64,000 nt of DNA from Streptomyces spirodelae (GTDB lineage: Bacteria > Actinomycetota > Actinomycetes > Streptomycetales > Streptomycetaceae). The notes beneath the pieces were generated by a model that did no database searches, was not told where the DNA came from, and saw only the letters and a list, made by a program, of their open reading frames with translations. This document shows, in pieces, positions 1 through 7,712 of the stretch. Both the position numbers and the translations under genes were made by a program. The stretch's first letter is position 1. Every line of letters begins with the position of its first letter. The DNA lies in assembly GCF_017676385.1 (NCBI RefSeq), contig NZ_JAFFZN010000032.1:1-64000 (forward strand). Reading direction: 5' to 3'.

Positions 1-138
1 CGGCAGGGCCCGGAGGGCCCTGCCGCACCGGCCTCCGGCCGGTGCCAACCGGCCCTGTGCCTTGCGGCTTTGCCTGTTTCCGGTCTGCGGCCCGTCCTGG
101 GGCTGGTGTGGTGCGTGCCCCCTCCGGGGTCACGCACC
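1..138. repeat. three hairpins at the left edge of the window
   Basis: Perfect inverted repeats lie at 1-25 (11-bp arms, GGA loop) and 26-44 (8-bp arms, TCC loop). A third at 110-138 has 12-bp arms, a CTCC loop and one bulged T. Rows of GC-rich palindromes with 3-4-nt loops are typical of Streptomyces linear-plasmid ends, but also of ordinary intergenic DNA. Whether base 1 is a physical end cannot be judged from this window. No coding signal is seen in 1-468. Confidence 0.5.
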
Positions 139-328
139 GGCGGGCTACGAAGGGAGGGGGTGCGGTGCTCCGGCTGACTCTCCCCAGTATGCATCACTGG
201 GTCGCTTTTGGATTTTCCAACCACTGCCCCGCACCCTCAGATGCCATTCCCTGACGCCAGCTCAAGTATGCACGATGGGTCCGGAATTGGGGCCACGGTA
301 CACCACCCTGCAGCCTGCCCTTGACTCT

Positions 329-351
329 GTTCCTGATGCCGCATCAGGAAC
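329..351. promoter_or_regulatory. palindromic operator candidate
   Basis: An 11-bp perfect inverted repeat (GTTCCTGATGC, one central base, then its complement) lies about 120 bp upstream of the gene at 469 and just before the promoter-like block at 386-410. This suggests a repressor or activator site; the binding protein is unknown. Confidence 0.4.
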
Positions 352-385
352 TAAGCAGAACCGGATGCTGATACCCCATAGCCAT

Positions 386-410
386 CGTGACTCTAATGCG
401 GTATCTTATT
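386..410 (+). promoter_or_regulatory. shared promoter-like element, copy 1
   Basis: This 25-bp block starts CGTGACTCTAATGCGG and ends TATCTTATT. It matches the reverse complement of 2866-2890 at 23 of 25 positions. Both copies lie 60-75 bp upstream of a start codon in the correct orientation. TATCTT would serve as a -10 box. Confidence 0.45.
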
Positions 411-468
411 CATGTCGGTGGTTAGCGGCACCGACAACCACGGAAAACACCCAAGGAAAGGACTCCTT

Positions 469-903
469 ATGGAGACCATTGTCGAGACGCGCGACCCCCG
501 GTCGTACGTCAAGCCCGACGTGTGGGAGAAGGAAATCGCCCTTCTCATGCGCGACTACCCGTTCGACCTCATCATGGCGGAGCGTGTTTTCGGGCAGGCT
601 GTCGCCTACCTGATCACCTCCATGGAGAACCGGGGCAAGCGCCTCGGCATGGGGCCCGGCAAGCTGGTGGACCTGGGTGTTCACACTTTCATCCTGGACA
701 CCGTGAACTACCGGGAGTTCTGCGCCACCCACATGGACGGCGGCTTCCTCGACCACGTCCCCGAGGTGGAGCGCAAGGGCGACGGCTCCGTCTCCCGGAC
801 CGCCCACATCATCGAAGCGGGCGGCTTCCTGGTGGACTGGCCGCTGTGGGGGGCAGACGACCCCGATTGCACCCCCTGCCGCCCCGGGGAGGACGGCCAC
901 TGA
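469..903 (+). CDS. GRDP/DUF1399-like conserved protein
   Basis: 144 aa. ATG 469 is chosen over an in-frame ATG at 412 because AAGGAAAGGA lies 6 nt before it. The middle part (DLGVHTFILDTVNYREFC, then FLDHVP) resembles the His-containing core of the glycine-rich-domain/DUF1399 family seen in small Streptomyces proteins, and the C-terminus has a CTPC pair. No catalytic function is known for these short forms. The gene stands alone on this strand and shares a promoter-like block with the HTH/methyltransferase pair at 1.5-2.8 kb, so the three may be expressed together. The family call is from memory of the motif and is tentative. Confidence 0.6.
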   Translation: METIVETRDPRSYVKPDVWEKEIALLMRDYPFDLIMAERVFGQAVAYLITSMENRGKRLGMGPGKLVDLGVHTFILDTVNYREFCATHMDGGFLDHVPEVERKGDGSVSRTAHIIEAGGFLVDWPLWGADDPDCTPCRPGEDGH

Positions 904-970
904 CCCCCACTCCCTGACCGGCTGAAAACCCGCCGGGCCGTCACGGTAAGTGGCGGCCCGGCGGGCACTC

Positions 971-1246
971 GTGTTGTGGGGCCGGGCGCGGCGCGTGGCC
1001 GTGCCCCAAAGCCCCCTGACGCGGAGCGGCAGGCAAGGGCTGAGGCAGCGCGGAGCGAGGTATAGGGGGCGCGGAGCGGCCCTTATACCGCCTGCCGCAG
1101 CCCGCAGCGCGTGAGGGCGCGGAGCGCCCGCTCAGCCCATCGCGGAGCGAGGGGCTGACACGCGGGGCGAGGGGTCGTGGGGCGGAGCGCAGCGGAGCCC
1201 CACGACCCCGGGGCGCGGCCACGCGCCGCGCCCGGCCCCACAACAC
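971..1246. repeat. array of GCGGAGC-loop hairpins inside a 37-bp inverted repeat
   Basis: Positions 971-1007 and 1210-1246 are inverted repeats matching at 36 of 37 positions. Between them is a row of short stem-loops, several with GCGGAGC as the loop: 1052-1082 (stem GGTATA/TATACC), around 1106-1130, and 1132-1156 (stem CAGCCC/GGGGCTG). A 13-bp perfect stem (1171-1183 with 1197-1209) has a longer loop. No ORF in 904-1531 shows codon bias. It could be a replication or transfer origin, a single-strand initiation site, or an RNA structure. Confidence 0.6.
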
Positions 1247-1531
1247 CACCGCTGCTCCCCGCTCGTGCCACACGATTCGTGCCACACGGGTCCCTGCGGC
1301 TGGAAGCGGTGTCGCACAGCGCGCCGCCTGGCGGGTCTTGGAGCAGCGTGCAGCTTTGCTGAACACATGCTCAGGACCCGCCAGGCGGCAATACGATGCC
1401 CGGCCCGCCCGCAGGGGGCGGAGGGGGTTAGCGGATCCCGCCGGCATCGCAGCGTCCGGCCCCACGAGGCAACACCCGGCCTGTGGTCGGACGCTTCTTC
1501 TCTATTGTGCCCTGCCTCCTGCCGGATCAGG

Positions 1532-2089
1532 TCAGACGGTTAGGGCGAGCCATTTGTGCTCGCTGTCCAGGTCGTGTTCCACGATTTGTGACCAGCCTTC
1601 GCGAAGTTCTGTGAGTTCGGAAGCGGTCAGCCCCGTGCCCTTTCTTGTCTCCGGAACGCGGTCTGCATGGGGAGTCATCACGTGGAAAACCCCTTCCGGG
1701 TGCAGGTGCTCGCGGACCAGGTCGAGGAAGTTTTTCTTATCCTGGATGAAGGCGTAACTCAGCCGACAGGAAATCACATTGAAGCGGTGGGAATTGAGTT
1801 CATGCCATTCTCCTTCAGCGTCCATGCAGACGAAACTGATGCCCGGTTCCCGGTGCTCGCCCCTCGCGAGGGAGACAGCCGTCGGTGCAAAGTCTGTCCC
1901 TGTGACCGCGTATCCCAGCGTGTGCAGGAACCCGGCGAACCCTCCGGTCCCGCAACCGATGTCCAGTGCGTGTCGGCCGGCGCCAGGACCAACAGTCCGC
2001 TGGAAGAGATCTTCCTCCTCCGGAGAGACCGGGCGGTATCTTCGGCCTGCCGCGTAACGCGCATCCCAGGTGTCGGCTGTGACCGGCAT
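1532..2089 (-). CDS. class I SAM-dependent methyltransferase
   Basis: 185 aa with the SAM-binding motif I LDIGCGTGGF near residue 42, an acidic residue after strand 2 (VTGTDF), and a motif IV-like stretch (FNVISCRLSYAF). Length and layout fit the Methyltransf_11/25 Rossmann fold. The substrate cannot be inferred. Start has GAGGAACGACC before ATG. It lies 14 bp downstream of the HTH gene at 2104-2796 and is probably co-transcribed with it. The C-terminus is shorter than in many small-molecule methyltransferases but the core looks intact. Confidence 0.8.
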   Translation of the reverse strand: MPVTADTWDARYAAGRRYRPVSPEEEDLFQRTVGPGAGRHALDIGCGTGGFAGFLHTLGYAVTGTDFAPTAVSLARGEHREPGISFVCMDAEGEWHELNSHRFNVISCRLSYAFIQDKKNFLDLVREHLHPEGVFHVMTPHADRVPETRKGTGLTASELTELREGWSQIVEHDLDSEHKWLALTV

Positions 2090-2103
2090 GGTCGTTCCTC
2101 TTC

Positions 2104-2796
2104 CTACTCGTGGACGCTCTGGAGACTCTTGAGCGCCGCTCTGCGCACTGCGGGCGGGAAGCCGAGCCGCTCGGCGGCCTCGGCGTAGCTGAGCGAGGAT
2201 TGGCCGGCGACCTGGGCGATGCGTTCACGACGCAGGTTGGCCAGGGCGCGCTGTGCCGTGGCCGGTGCGACTCCAAGGGCGTCGCAGACCTGGGAGATCG
2301 TGATAGTCGGCTCGGCGTCCAGCAGCGCAGCCACTCTTGCGTGCAGCTGATCCCGCCGGACTGCGTTGCCCTTGCCCTTGGGCCGACCAGTTGCGCCGCT
2401 CTTCCCCGGGCGGGTGTGCTGGAAGGTCTGCACGGTGCCGCGGGGCCAGTGCTCGATACCGCACACGACCACCATGTGGTGGGCCAGGAGGGGATCGGTT
2501 TTGTAGGAGTCCCAGCTGCGGGTCTTCACGCCGATCTCGGCGGCGGCTTCGTGCCGGTCGAGTAGGTCCTGGTCCCCGCCGGCGGGCGGCAGGTCGGGGA
2601 CGGGTGCGTCGGCGAGGTAGGCCGCGGTCTGCTCGCCATCCCAAAGCAGAACCCGGGATTGAGGCGAGCTGATCGGCGCGGGGAAGCCTTCTGCGGTGTA
2701 GGGCTTCTTATTGCGGAAGGTACCCATGGACATGCCCATATCGCGGGCCAGGAGCTCCCTGGTCCGAACGAGGTGTTGGCGCTCCGGATGGATCAT
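2104..2796 (-). CDS. plasmid HTH (winged-helix) protein
   Basis: 230 aa. GGAG lies 6 nt before the ATG. A central basic linker (TGRPKGKGNAVRRDQ) precedes a C-terminal helix-turn-helix-like segment, ISQVCDALGVAPATAQRAL, followed by a second short helical unit (SYAEAAERLGFPPAVRRAAL). The N-terminal part (LARDMGMSMGTFRNKKPY) also reads like an HTH, so the protein may have several DNA-binding units, as in plasmid replication or regulatory proteins. It heads the operon with the methyltransferase and has a promoter-like element at 2866-2890. No family name was recognised. Confidence 0.6.
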   Translation of the reverse strand: MIHPERQHLVRTRELLARDMGMSMGTFRNKKPYTAEGFPAPISSPQSRVLLWDGEQTAAYLADAPVPDLPPAGGDQDLLDRHEAAAEIGVKTRSWDSYKTDPLLAHHMVVVCGIEHWPRGTVQTFQHTRPGKSGATGRPKGKGNAVRRDQLHARVAALLDAEPTITISQVCDALGVAPATAQRALANLRRERIAQVAGQSSLSYAEAAERLGFPPAVRRAALKSLQSVHE

Positions 2797-2865
2797 TCGT
2801 CACTCCTGATAGGCGCGGCTCACCCCGGAGCCTGAGTGCCTTCGGCGGGCTCTCCACCAGAAACA

Positions 2866-2890
2866 AATAAGATACCGCGTCAGAGTCACG
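2866..2890 (-). promoter_or_regulatory. shared promoter-like element, copy 2
   Basis: Read on the minus strand this begins CGTGACTCTGACGCGG and ends TATCTTATT, 23 of 25 identical to 386-410. It lies 70 bp before the HTH gene start at 2796. A shorter related motif (CGTGACTCTTACGC, minus strand of 24917-24930) lies before the small membrane gene at 24831. Confidence 0.45.
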
Positions 2891-2917
2891 AGGTCCATCG
2901 CCTCAGATCGTCCGGCG

Positions 2918-3181
2918 TCAGGGTGAGTCGCCTTCCCAGTCCCACAGCAGGGGATTGCCAGGGCGGGGGCCGTAGAGGGCGCGGCCGCCGGGGCCGAACT
3001 GGCCGATCTCGGTAATCAGGGCGGCGCCTTCAGCCAGTTCCTCAGTGCTCCAGCCGGTGACATCGAGCAGCAGGCCGTCCAGAGGGCCACCGACCAGCTC
3101 GCGGTAGTCGTGGCCTGGGTGGGCGTAGGGGTGGGGGTCGTCGTGGTCGCTTCCGTAGACCCGCCGGCGCGGCTCACTCAT
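2918..3181 (-). CDS. small hypothetical protein (87 aa)
   Basis: The start at 3181 is chosen because GTGGGAGG lies 9 nt upstream; the reading frame stays open further upstream but without coding character there. The protein is acidic and its middle (GGPLDGLLLDVTGWSTEELAEG) is typical of small Streptomyces plasmid and phage proteins. No domain was recognised. It is the last of three leftward small genes starting at 3959. Confidence 0.55.
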   Translation of the reverse strand: MSEPRRRVYGSDHDDPHPYAHPGHDYRELVGGPLDGLLLDVTGWSTEELAEGAALITEIGQFGPGGRALYGPRPGNPLLWDWEGDSP

Positions 3182-3252
3182 GCCCGCCAGCCTCCCACCC
3201 GACACTGACACTGCCGTTCCGGATTCGGCAACAGGCTCTGGCCCGGAGCTTG

Positions 3253-3435
3253 CTACGGCCTTCCATCGCCCATCTGCCGGCGTCGAGAGGTGCCGCTGTG
3301 CAGCTGCTCGCGCGGCTTCTGGCGTTCGGCGTCGACGGCTCGCTCGGCGGGTAACCGGCGCTCGGCGGGACGGTCGTGCTGCTGTGGAGCAGCAGGGGCG
3401 GGGCCGGTGCCCAGTGGGCGACGTGTGGTCGTCAT
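3253..3435 (-). CDS. small hypothetical protein (60 aa)
   Basis: ATG 3435 is preceded by GGCGGGAG. The product begins MTTTRRPLGTGPAPAAPQQ and is rich in Arg, Pro and Gln, with no domain recognised. It lies between the DUF6233-like gene (39 bp away) and the 87-aa gene and would share their transcript. The call rests on RBS, start and position rather than homology. Confidence 0.4.
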   Translation of the reverse strand: MTTTRRPLGTGPAPAAPQQHDRPAERRLPAERAVDAERQKPREQLHSGTSRRRQMGDGRP

Positions 3436-3473
3436 GGTGAGCAGTCTCCCGCCTCTCGAGAGAGGGCACCGGC

Positions 3474-3959
3474 CTACTGGGTGCGCAGTGCACGGTCGGG
3501 GCGGCAGACCTCGCACACACGAGACGCGCCGGCCTCGGACAGCAGGGTGCGGGCTTCGTCGGCGGTGACGAGCTGGCGGTGCCATCCGCCGCGGGCCTGC
3601 CAGCAGTCGCGCCGGTGAACGTCCCACCATGGGCCCTCCCCGCGGGCGCCACGGGTTCGCACGGCGAGCCATTGGCGGCCGGCAGCCGCGCCGGTCGTCG
3701 GCACTGTGGTGTAGGACTCGCCGGGAATGGGGGTGATGTGCTCGGCAGCGACGCTGACCGTGACAGGGGCTGCTGTTGGCTCGGCGCGGCCGTCGGGGAG
3801 GTCTCGGCGGGTGGGGAGGATGACGTCGCACTCGTACCACCAGTTGCCGTCCCGGGTGCGGGTTCGAGCTGTGACGAGGACGTCGAGCTCCTGGCCGTCG
3901 GGCATCCGGGCCCGTGCCCACGGTCCCGCGCGGTCGCGCCAGCCGTCTCCACTCACCAT
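3474..3959 (-). CDS. DUF6233-like protein
   Basis: 161 aa. The C-terminal half matches the DUF6233 pattern common on Streptomyces chromosomes and plasmids: a strand with QWLAVRTRG, WDVHRRDCW, an HRQLVTADEARTLL helix and a final CEVCRPDRAL. The Cys/His residues (HRRDC ... CEVC) look like a metal site. Function is unknown for the family. The start codon lies inside the 48-bp palindrome at 3946-3993, so initiation or transcription is probably controlled there. Confidence 0.75.
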   Translation of the reverse strand: MVSGDGWRDRAGPWARARMPDGQELDVLVTARTRTRDGNWWYECDVILPTRRDLPDGRAEPTAAPVTVSVAAEHITPIPGESYTTVPTTGAAAGRQWLAVRTRGARGEGPWWDVHRRDCWQARGGWHRQLVTADEARTLLSEAGASRVCEVCRPDRALRTQ

Positions 3960-3993
3960 ATTCGAAATCGTATTCGAATATGGTGAGTGGAGA
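3946..3993. promoter_or_regulatory. 48-bp palindrome spanning a start codon
   Basis: Two perfect 21-bp arms (3946-3966 and 3973-3993) flank the 6-bp centre ATCGTA. The left arm contains the ATG of the DUF6233-like gene, so the right arm carries a mirror-image ATG that also reads MVSG on the plus strand. The AT-rich core (CATATTCGAA and its complement) stands out from the surrounding GC-rich DNA, which fits a dimeric repressor operator between divergent units. Confidence 0.6.
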
Positions 3994-4083
3994 ACTTCGG
4001 GCAGGGATGTTCGAGGGGCCTTCGGGTGGGCAGGCCGCGACTAGATTGAGTGTTGAAGATCGCAGCTTGTCGAGGGGGTGGAG

Positions 4084-6207
4084 ATGGCCGGGGAGCCCTG
4101 GACATCGGGGAGCAACGAGAGCAGCAGTAGAGCACTGACGCCACCGTCGGTGCCGCCACCGCCCACAAAGGCGCCGCCGACAGCGCTGCCGCCGCTGGCG
4201 GCCTGGCTGCGTACACCGCGGCCGGAGGCCGGGCCGGGGATCTGGCGGTGCGGGTATGAGCCGCGCTCGCCGAAGGATCTGGACCAGACTCCGACGCGAC
4301 GGCTCGTGGTCGGCGCGCTGGCGTCAGCGTTCCTCTGCTGGGCACTCATCTCTCTGCTGTGGGACGGATATCTGGGCGACTACTGGGTCTGGCCCTACGT
4401 GGCGATCATGCCGGACTCCACGCGGGGCGACATGATCTGGGTGATCGGCTCATGGGTCTACGCCCTCGGCATCACCTTCGGCATCGTGATCTTCTTCGCG
4501 CGCCTGGGCCGCCTGCCCGAGCTGGGACGCCGCGCTCTTCAGCGGGCCCAGCAGGCTCCCCAGCCGACGGGTGCGCCGCCTCCTCCCCGCCACCATCCGA
4601 CTCCCCCGCCGGAACAGGACCCGGTGCACTGGCCCCATCTGCGGGCTGCGGGAGCCGAGCAGGCTGCAGACCGGCTGCGCGACGAGCTGCTCGCTGGCGC
4701 GCTGAGCGACGTGGACCAGGCGCGGCTGGAGCGGGCGTGGCAGGTGGCTCGCAGTCAGCAGAATGTCGAGGCGTTCGTCCGGGAGGTCGTCAGCAAGGGG
4801 GCGGCCGCGTGCCCGCACGGGTCGCGGCAGCGGGATGTGTCGGCACGTGTGGCGCTGCACGACCTGGTGCTGCGGCAGGTGAGGATCGGGCAGGCCACCG
4901 ACTCCGACCGCAACCCGTACCAATACCGGGGTGCAGGGATTGCGCTCGATCCTGGTGTGCTGGGCACCTCGGCTCTGGTGGTGGGTCCCGCGGGCTCGGG
5001 GAAAACCGCCCGGGTGGTGCGCCCGGTGGTCGAATCGCTGTGTCTGCAGGCGCTTTCCGGGCAGGCGGCGGTCATCTACGTGACCACGGGCAGCGTCAAC
5101 CGCACAGCACCCGCCGACGACGCGTTCGACGTGGTGGTGGGCGTCGGTGACCCGGATTCGGTGTATGGCCTGGATTTGTACGGTGGGGTGACCGATCCGG
5201 ATGAGGCCGCCACCCTGCTCGCCGAGGCCCTGGTCGGCGACCTCACGACGTCGCCAGCCGGTGGCGACAGCCGGCGCGCAGCGACGCTGCTGGCGCAGCT
5301 CATCGGGCCGTACCAGGCCGTGCACGCACGTTTCCCGGACGTTCCCGAGCTGCGGGAGCTCCTGCACGACGATGCGGCTGTCGGCGAGCTGCGCAGCGCA
5401 CTGGAGAGCAAGGGACGGCGCGGCAGCACGTGGGTACGGGAGCTGGACGCCTACCGGCGCCAGGCTCGCTCCGGCACTCTGGACTCCGTCCTGGAGGACC
5501 GGATTGCGCTGTTGGACCGGCCCATCTTCGAGGACTTCTTCACCGCGCCCGGGTCACCGCCGGCTCGCCGTCGGCCGTTCTCCGTCCGGGCACTGGACAG
5601 GCCCGTACGGGCGCGGATCGACCTGCCTGAGCGTGGTCACGCTGAAGCCTCGCGCATCCTGGCGAGACTGTTGCTGGCCCAGTTCAGCGCGTGCGCGGCC
5701 GCCCGTCCGGACCGGTCGCTGTTCGCCGCCCTCGTCCTGGACGACGCTTCCCAGACCGTCACCCCGAACGCGCTGCGCGGATTGCAGCAGCTGCGTTCGG
5801 CTCACGCGGGCGTGCTGCTCACGCTCCGGGGCCTGGACGAGGTCCCTGAGCACCTGCGCAGCTCTCTTCTGGGTGCGGTCGGCTGCCGTGCGGTGTGCGC
5901 AGGCGTTTCTCCCTGGGACGCGGAGAGGTTCGCAGAGGCGTGGGGCACTGAGTGGGTGGAGACTCGCACGGTCACCAACCGGCAGCTGGTCTCGGACGAG
6001 CCGATGACCAAGGTCCTGCACGGGTTGCGGAAGATGGCGACCGGGCGGTACGTGTCCGCCGAGAGCGTCACCGTGCGGCAGGAGCAGCGCCAGCGCTGGT
6101 CCGCCTCCGAGCTGGCCAATGAGCTGCCGCCAGGACACGCAGTGCTCTCCATGACCACGGTCCGTGGAGAGCGGACCCCGCCGGTCCTCACTAACCTCAA
6201 CGGCTAG
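4084..6207 (+). CDS. VirD4/TraG-like conjugation ATPase
   Basis: 707 aa from ATG 4084 (GAGGGG 6 nt upstream; an in-frame GTG at 4078 is too close to that site). Two hydrophobic segments near residues 80-145 are followed by a cytosolic ATPase: Walker A VVGPAGSGKTARVV near 300 and Walker B-like ALVLDDASQ near 550, with a T4CP-like spacer. The C-terminal segment ends in an APxVL-type tail. The layout resembles type IV coupling proteins, which feed DNA to a transfer pore. It converges with the XRE gene, overlapping by 4 bp. Substrate and partners are inferred only. Confidence 0.6.
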   Translation: MAGEPWTSGSNESSSRALTPPSVPPPPTKAPPTALPPLAAWLRTPRPEAGPGIWRCGYEPRSPKDLDQTPTRRLVVGALASAFLCWALISLLWDGYLGDYWVWPYVAIMPDSTRGDMIWVIGSWVYALGITFGIVIFFARLGRLPELGRRALQRAQQAPQPTGAPPPPRHHPTPPPEQDPVHWPHLRAAGAEQAADRLRDELLAGALSDVDQARLERAWQVARSQQNVEAFVREVVSKGAAACPHGSRQRDVSARVALHDLVLRQVRIGQATDSDRNPYQYRGAGIALDPGVLGTSALVVGPAGSGKTARVVRPVVESLCLQALSGQAAVIYVTTGSVNRTAPADDAFDVVVGVGDPDSVYGLDLYGGVTDPDEAATLLAEALVGDLTTSPAGGDSRRAATLLAQLIGPYQAVHARFPDVPELRELLHDDAAVGELRSALESKGRRGSTWVRELDAYRRQARSGTLDSVLEDRIALLDRPIFEDFFTAPGSPPARRRPFSVRALDRPVRARIDLPERGHAEASRILARLLLAQFSACAAARPDRSLFAALVLDDASQTVTPNALRGLQQLRSAHAGVLLTLRGLDEVPEHLRSSLLGAVGCRAVCAGVSPWDAERFAEAWGTEWVETRTVTNRQLVSDEPMTKVLHGLRKMATGRYVSAESVTVRQEQRQRWSASELANELPPGHAVLSMTTVRGERTPPVLTNLNG

Positions 6208-6800
6208 TCCAATCGCCCAGGCCACCAGAAGGTCTCTCTTCGGGTGTCCCTTTGCGCCCGGTCCCAGGCGGCGGCCCATTGCTGGGCCGCCGCTCCACTC
6301 TCACCACATGCGCGGACGAAGGCCAGCACGTGATGACGGTGCGGCAAGGACTCCCCCCGGAGCACTCGGTGCAGTGTGCTGTGCGGAAGTTCCCCGTTGT
6401 CGCCGGCGCGGACCTCCAGTTCCTTCAGGGAAGGGCTTCCGGACCATTGTCGCAGCGCGAGCATGGCTGTGTGCAGGTCCGCGAAGGTGCTGACGATTTC
6501 CGGTCGGAACGCCCTGAACGCTGGAGGGCCTTCTTGCAGAACCTCCCGACGAGCCATCCGCCAGAGGTTACGTGCGCGTCTCACGTCTGCGTCACACGCC
6601 CTCGCATACGCCTCCACAACCGCCTGCCTGGGTACACCGTGGCCTTTGGCTGCTCGGGAAAGCGTGCTCGCAGAGAACGGGGTGAGGGCGGCCATCTCCT
6701 CGTAGCTCAGTTGGGCTCGTTGGCGCTGTTCTCGCAACCACCGAGCGAGATCGGCAACTGAGTCGTTTTCCGTGCAGAGCGGGCCGTCGCTGCGTCCCAT
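6204..6800 (-). CDS. tandem-HTH XRE-family regulator
   Basis: 198 aa. The N-terminal XRE-type HTH is at about residues 15-65 (LSYEEMAALTPFSASTLSRA), with a second HTH-like unit at 120-160 (LKELEVRAGDNGELPHSTLH). This double-HTH layout recurs at 16225-17028 and 23789-24484. The gene lies 11 bp downstream of a small membrane-protein gene and is likely co-transcribed with it. Its 3' end overlaps the convergent ATPase gene by 4 bp, hinting at linked regulation. Confidence 0.75.
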   Translation of the reverse strand: MGRSDGPLCTENDSVADLARWLREQRQRAQLSYEEMAALTPFSASTLSRAAKGHGVPRQAVVEAYARACDADVRRARNLWRMARREVLQEGPPAFRAFRPEIVSTFADLHTAMLALRQWSGSPSLKELEVRAGDNGELPHSTLHRVLRGESLPHRHHVLAFVRACGESGAAAQQWAAAWDRAQRDTRRETFWWPGRLD

Positions 6801-6811
6801 GGGCGCTCCCC

Positions 6812-7021
6812 TCAGCGACGAGCGGCCGCTGCTCGCGGGCCGGCGGCAGCAACGCCCACTGCGGTCGCGACTTCGACGACAGCAGCAGGCACTGGCTGAC
6901 CATGAGCGGCTGCGAGGACTGCGAGGAGCAGGATGACGACAACGATGGTGACCTGGGCGGGGCTGGCCTGGTTGCCGGGTGCAGGTACATCAGCTCCGCA
7001 CATCGCCGGGTCGCACTGCAT
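6812..7021 (-). CDS. small single-span membrane protein
   Basis: 69 aa. ATG 7021 has a near-perfect RBS (CCTAGGAGG) 5 nt upstream. A polar N-terminus with two Cys (MQCDPAMCGADV) is followed by a transmembrane segment, VTIVVVILLLAVLAAA, and an Ala-rich tail. It pairs with the XRE gene downstream. Analogous pairs occur at 17.0 and 23.5 kb, and small membrane proteins of this size resemble the Spd (spread) proteins of Streptomyces plasmids. The role is inferred. Confidence 0.6.
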   Translation of the reverse strand: MQCDPAMCGADVPAPGNQASPAQVTIVVVILLLAVLAAAHGQPVPAAVVEVATAVGVAAAGPRAAAARR

Positions 7022-7365
7022 GAAGCCTCCTAGGGGCTGCGGATTCCACAAGTTCGCCTTGCTGGCCGGTGATTGGGATCACCGGCGGTGAAGCTGATCC
7101 TGACAGGGCCTGCGGCGGGGAACCCAGTCGGCTGATGCCCGCGCAGGTGGTTCAGTGCATATCCGTCCCAGCGATGCAGCAGATGCGCGCTCTCCGCAGC
7201 AGATGCGCACTCTCCAGATTCGGCGATTCCGCTGGTCACACCGTGTATGAGGGGGAGTTCATTGCGCGGCTGTCCCAAAGTTCGCTTGACGGCGCTTCTC
7301 CCCGTGGCGCTGCGGATTCCACACCGGGGCTTGAGGGTTCGGCCGTGTTGGCGCATGGGCCTGCC
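7022..7365. other. intergenic, with direct repeats
   Basis: No ORF here has convincing codon bias. GCTGCGGATTCCACA occurs at 7036-7050 and 7309-7323. A near-tandem copy of about 18 bp (GCAGATGCGC followed by CTCTCC) lies at 7179-7215. The region separates the XRE cassette from a strong terminator. Confidence 0.4.
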
Positions 7366-7406
7366 CACGACGAGGGCCGCACCCAGTGGGTGCGGCCCTC
7401 GTCGTG
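7366..7406. terminator. strong hairpin terminator
   Basis: 19-bp perfect arms (CACGACGAGGGCCGCACCC and its complement) with a 3-nt AGT loop. It lies 49 bp downstream of the leftward HTH gene and would end that transcript. There is no T-tract, as is common in Streptomyces. Confidence 0.75.
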
Positions 7407-7454
7407 TTGTGCTCAGCAGCTGACTCCGGAAACCGCCCAGCAGGCTGTCTCCCG

Positions 7455-7712
7455 TCAGCTCTTCCGCGCGCGCTTCTCGGCCTCCCGTTTCCGGGCCGCC
7501 TCGTCCAACCAGCCGGGGTGGTGCTTTTCGACCAAGTCTCGCAGGTACTGGCCGTTGATGCCGGCTTCGCGCGCCACGGCGGAGAGGTGGCCGTAGGCGT
7601 GCGAGGTGATGGCCTTCGCCACGGCTGCCTTCAGCAGAGTCTCCTTGTCCGCGTTGGCTCTCTTCTCGGATGCCTCAGCTCTCGCGCGCAGTTCGGCAAG
7701 GGATTCGCTCAT
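7455..7712 (-). CDS. small HTH protein, likely regulator
   Basis: 85 aa. ATG 7712 is the start of the coding-biased part; the frame is open upstream but runs through the operator. A long charged N-terminal helix is followed by an HTH-like segment (YGHLSAVAREAGINGQYLRDLVEKHHP) and a basic C-terminus (RKREAEKRARKS). It begins 14 bp from the TTGCAGT palindrome and overlaps the 3' end of the 868-aa gene by 38 bp. It is the best candidate to bind the TTGCAGT boxes, including those before 10281. Confidence 0.6.
   Translation of the reverse strand: MSESLAELRARAEASEKRANADKETLLKAAVAKAITSHAYGHLSAVAREAGINGQYLRDLVEKHHPGWLDEAARKREAEKRARKS

Noticed and set aside
904..1531. Long open frames over the hairpin array
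   Set aside because: They follow from strong GC bias; the inverted repeats explain the base composition better.
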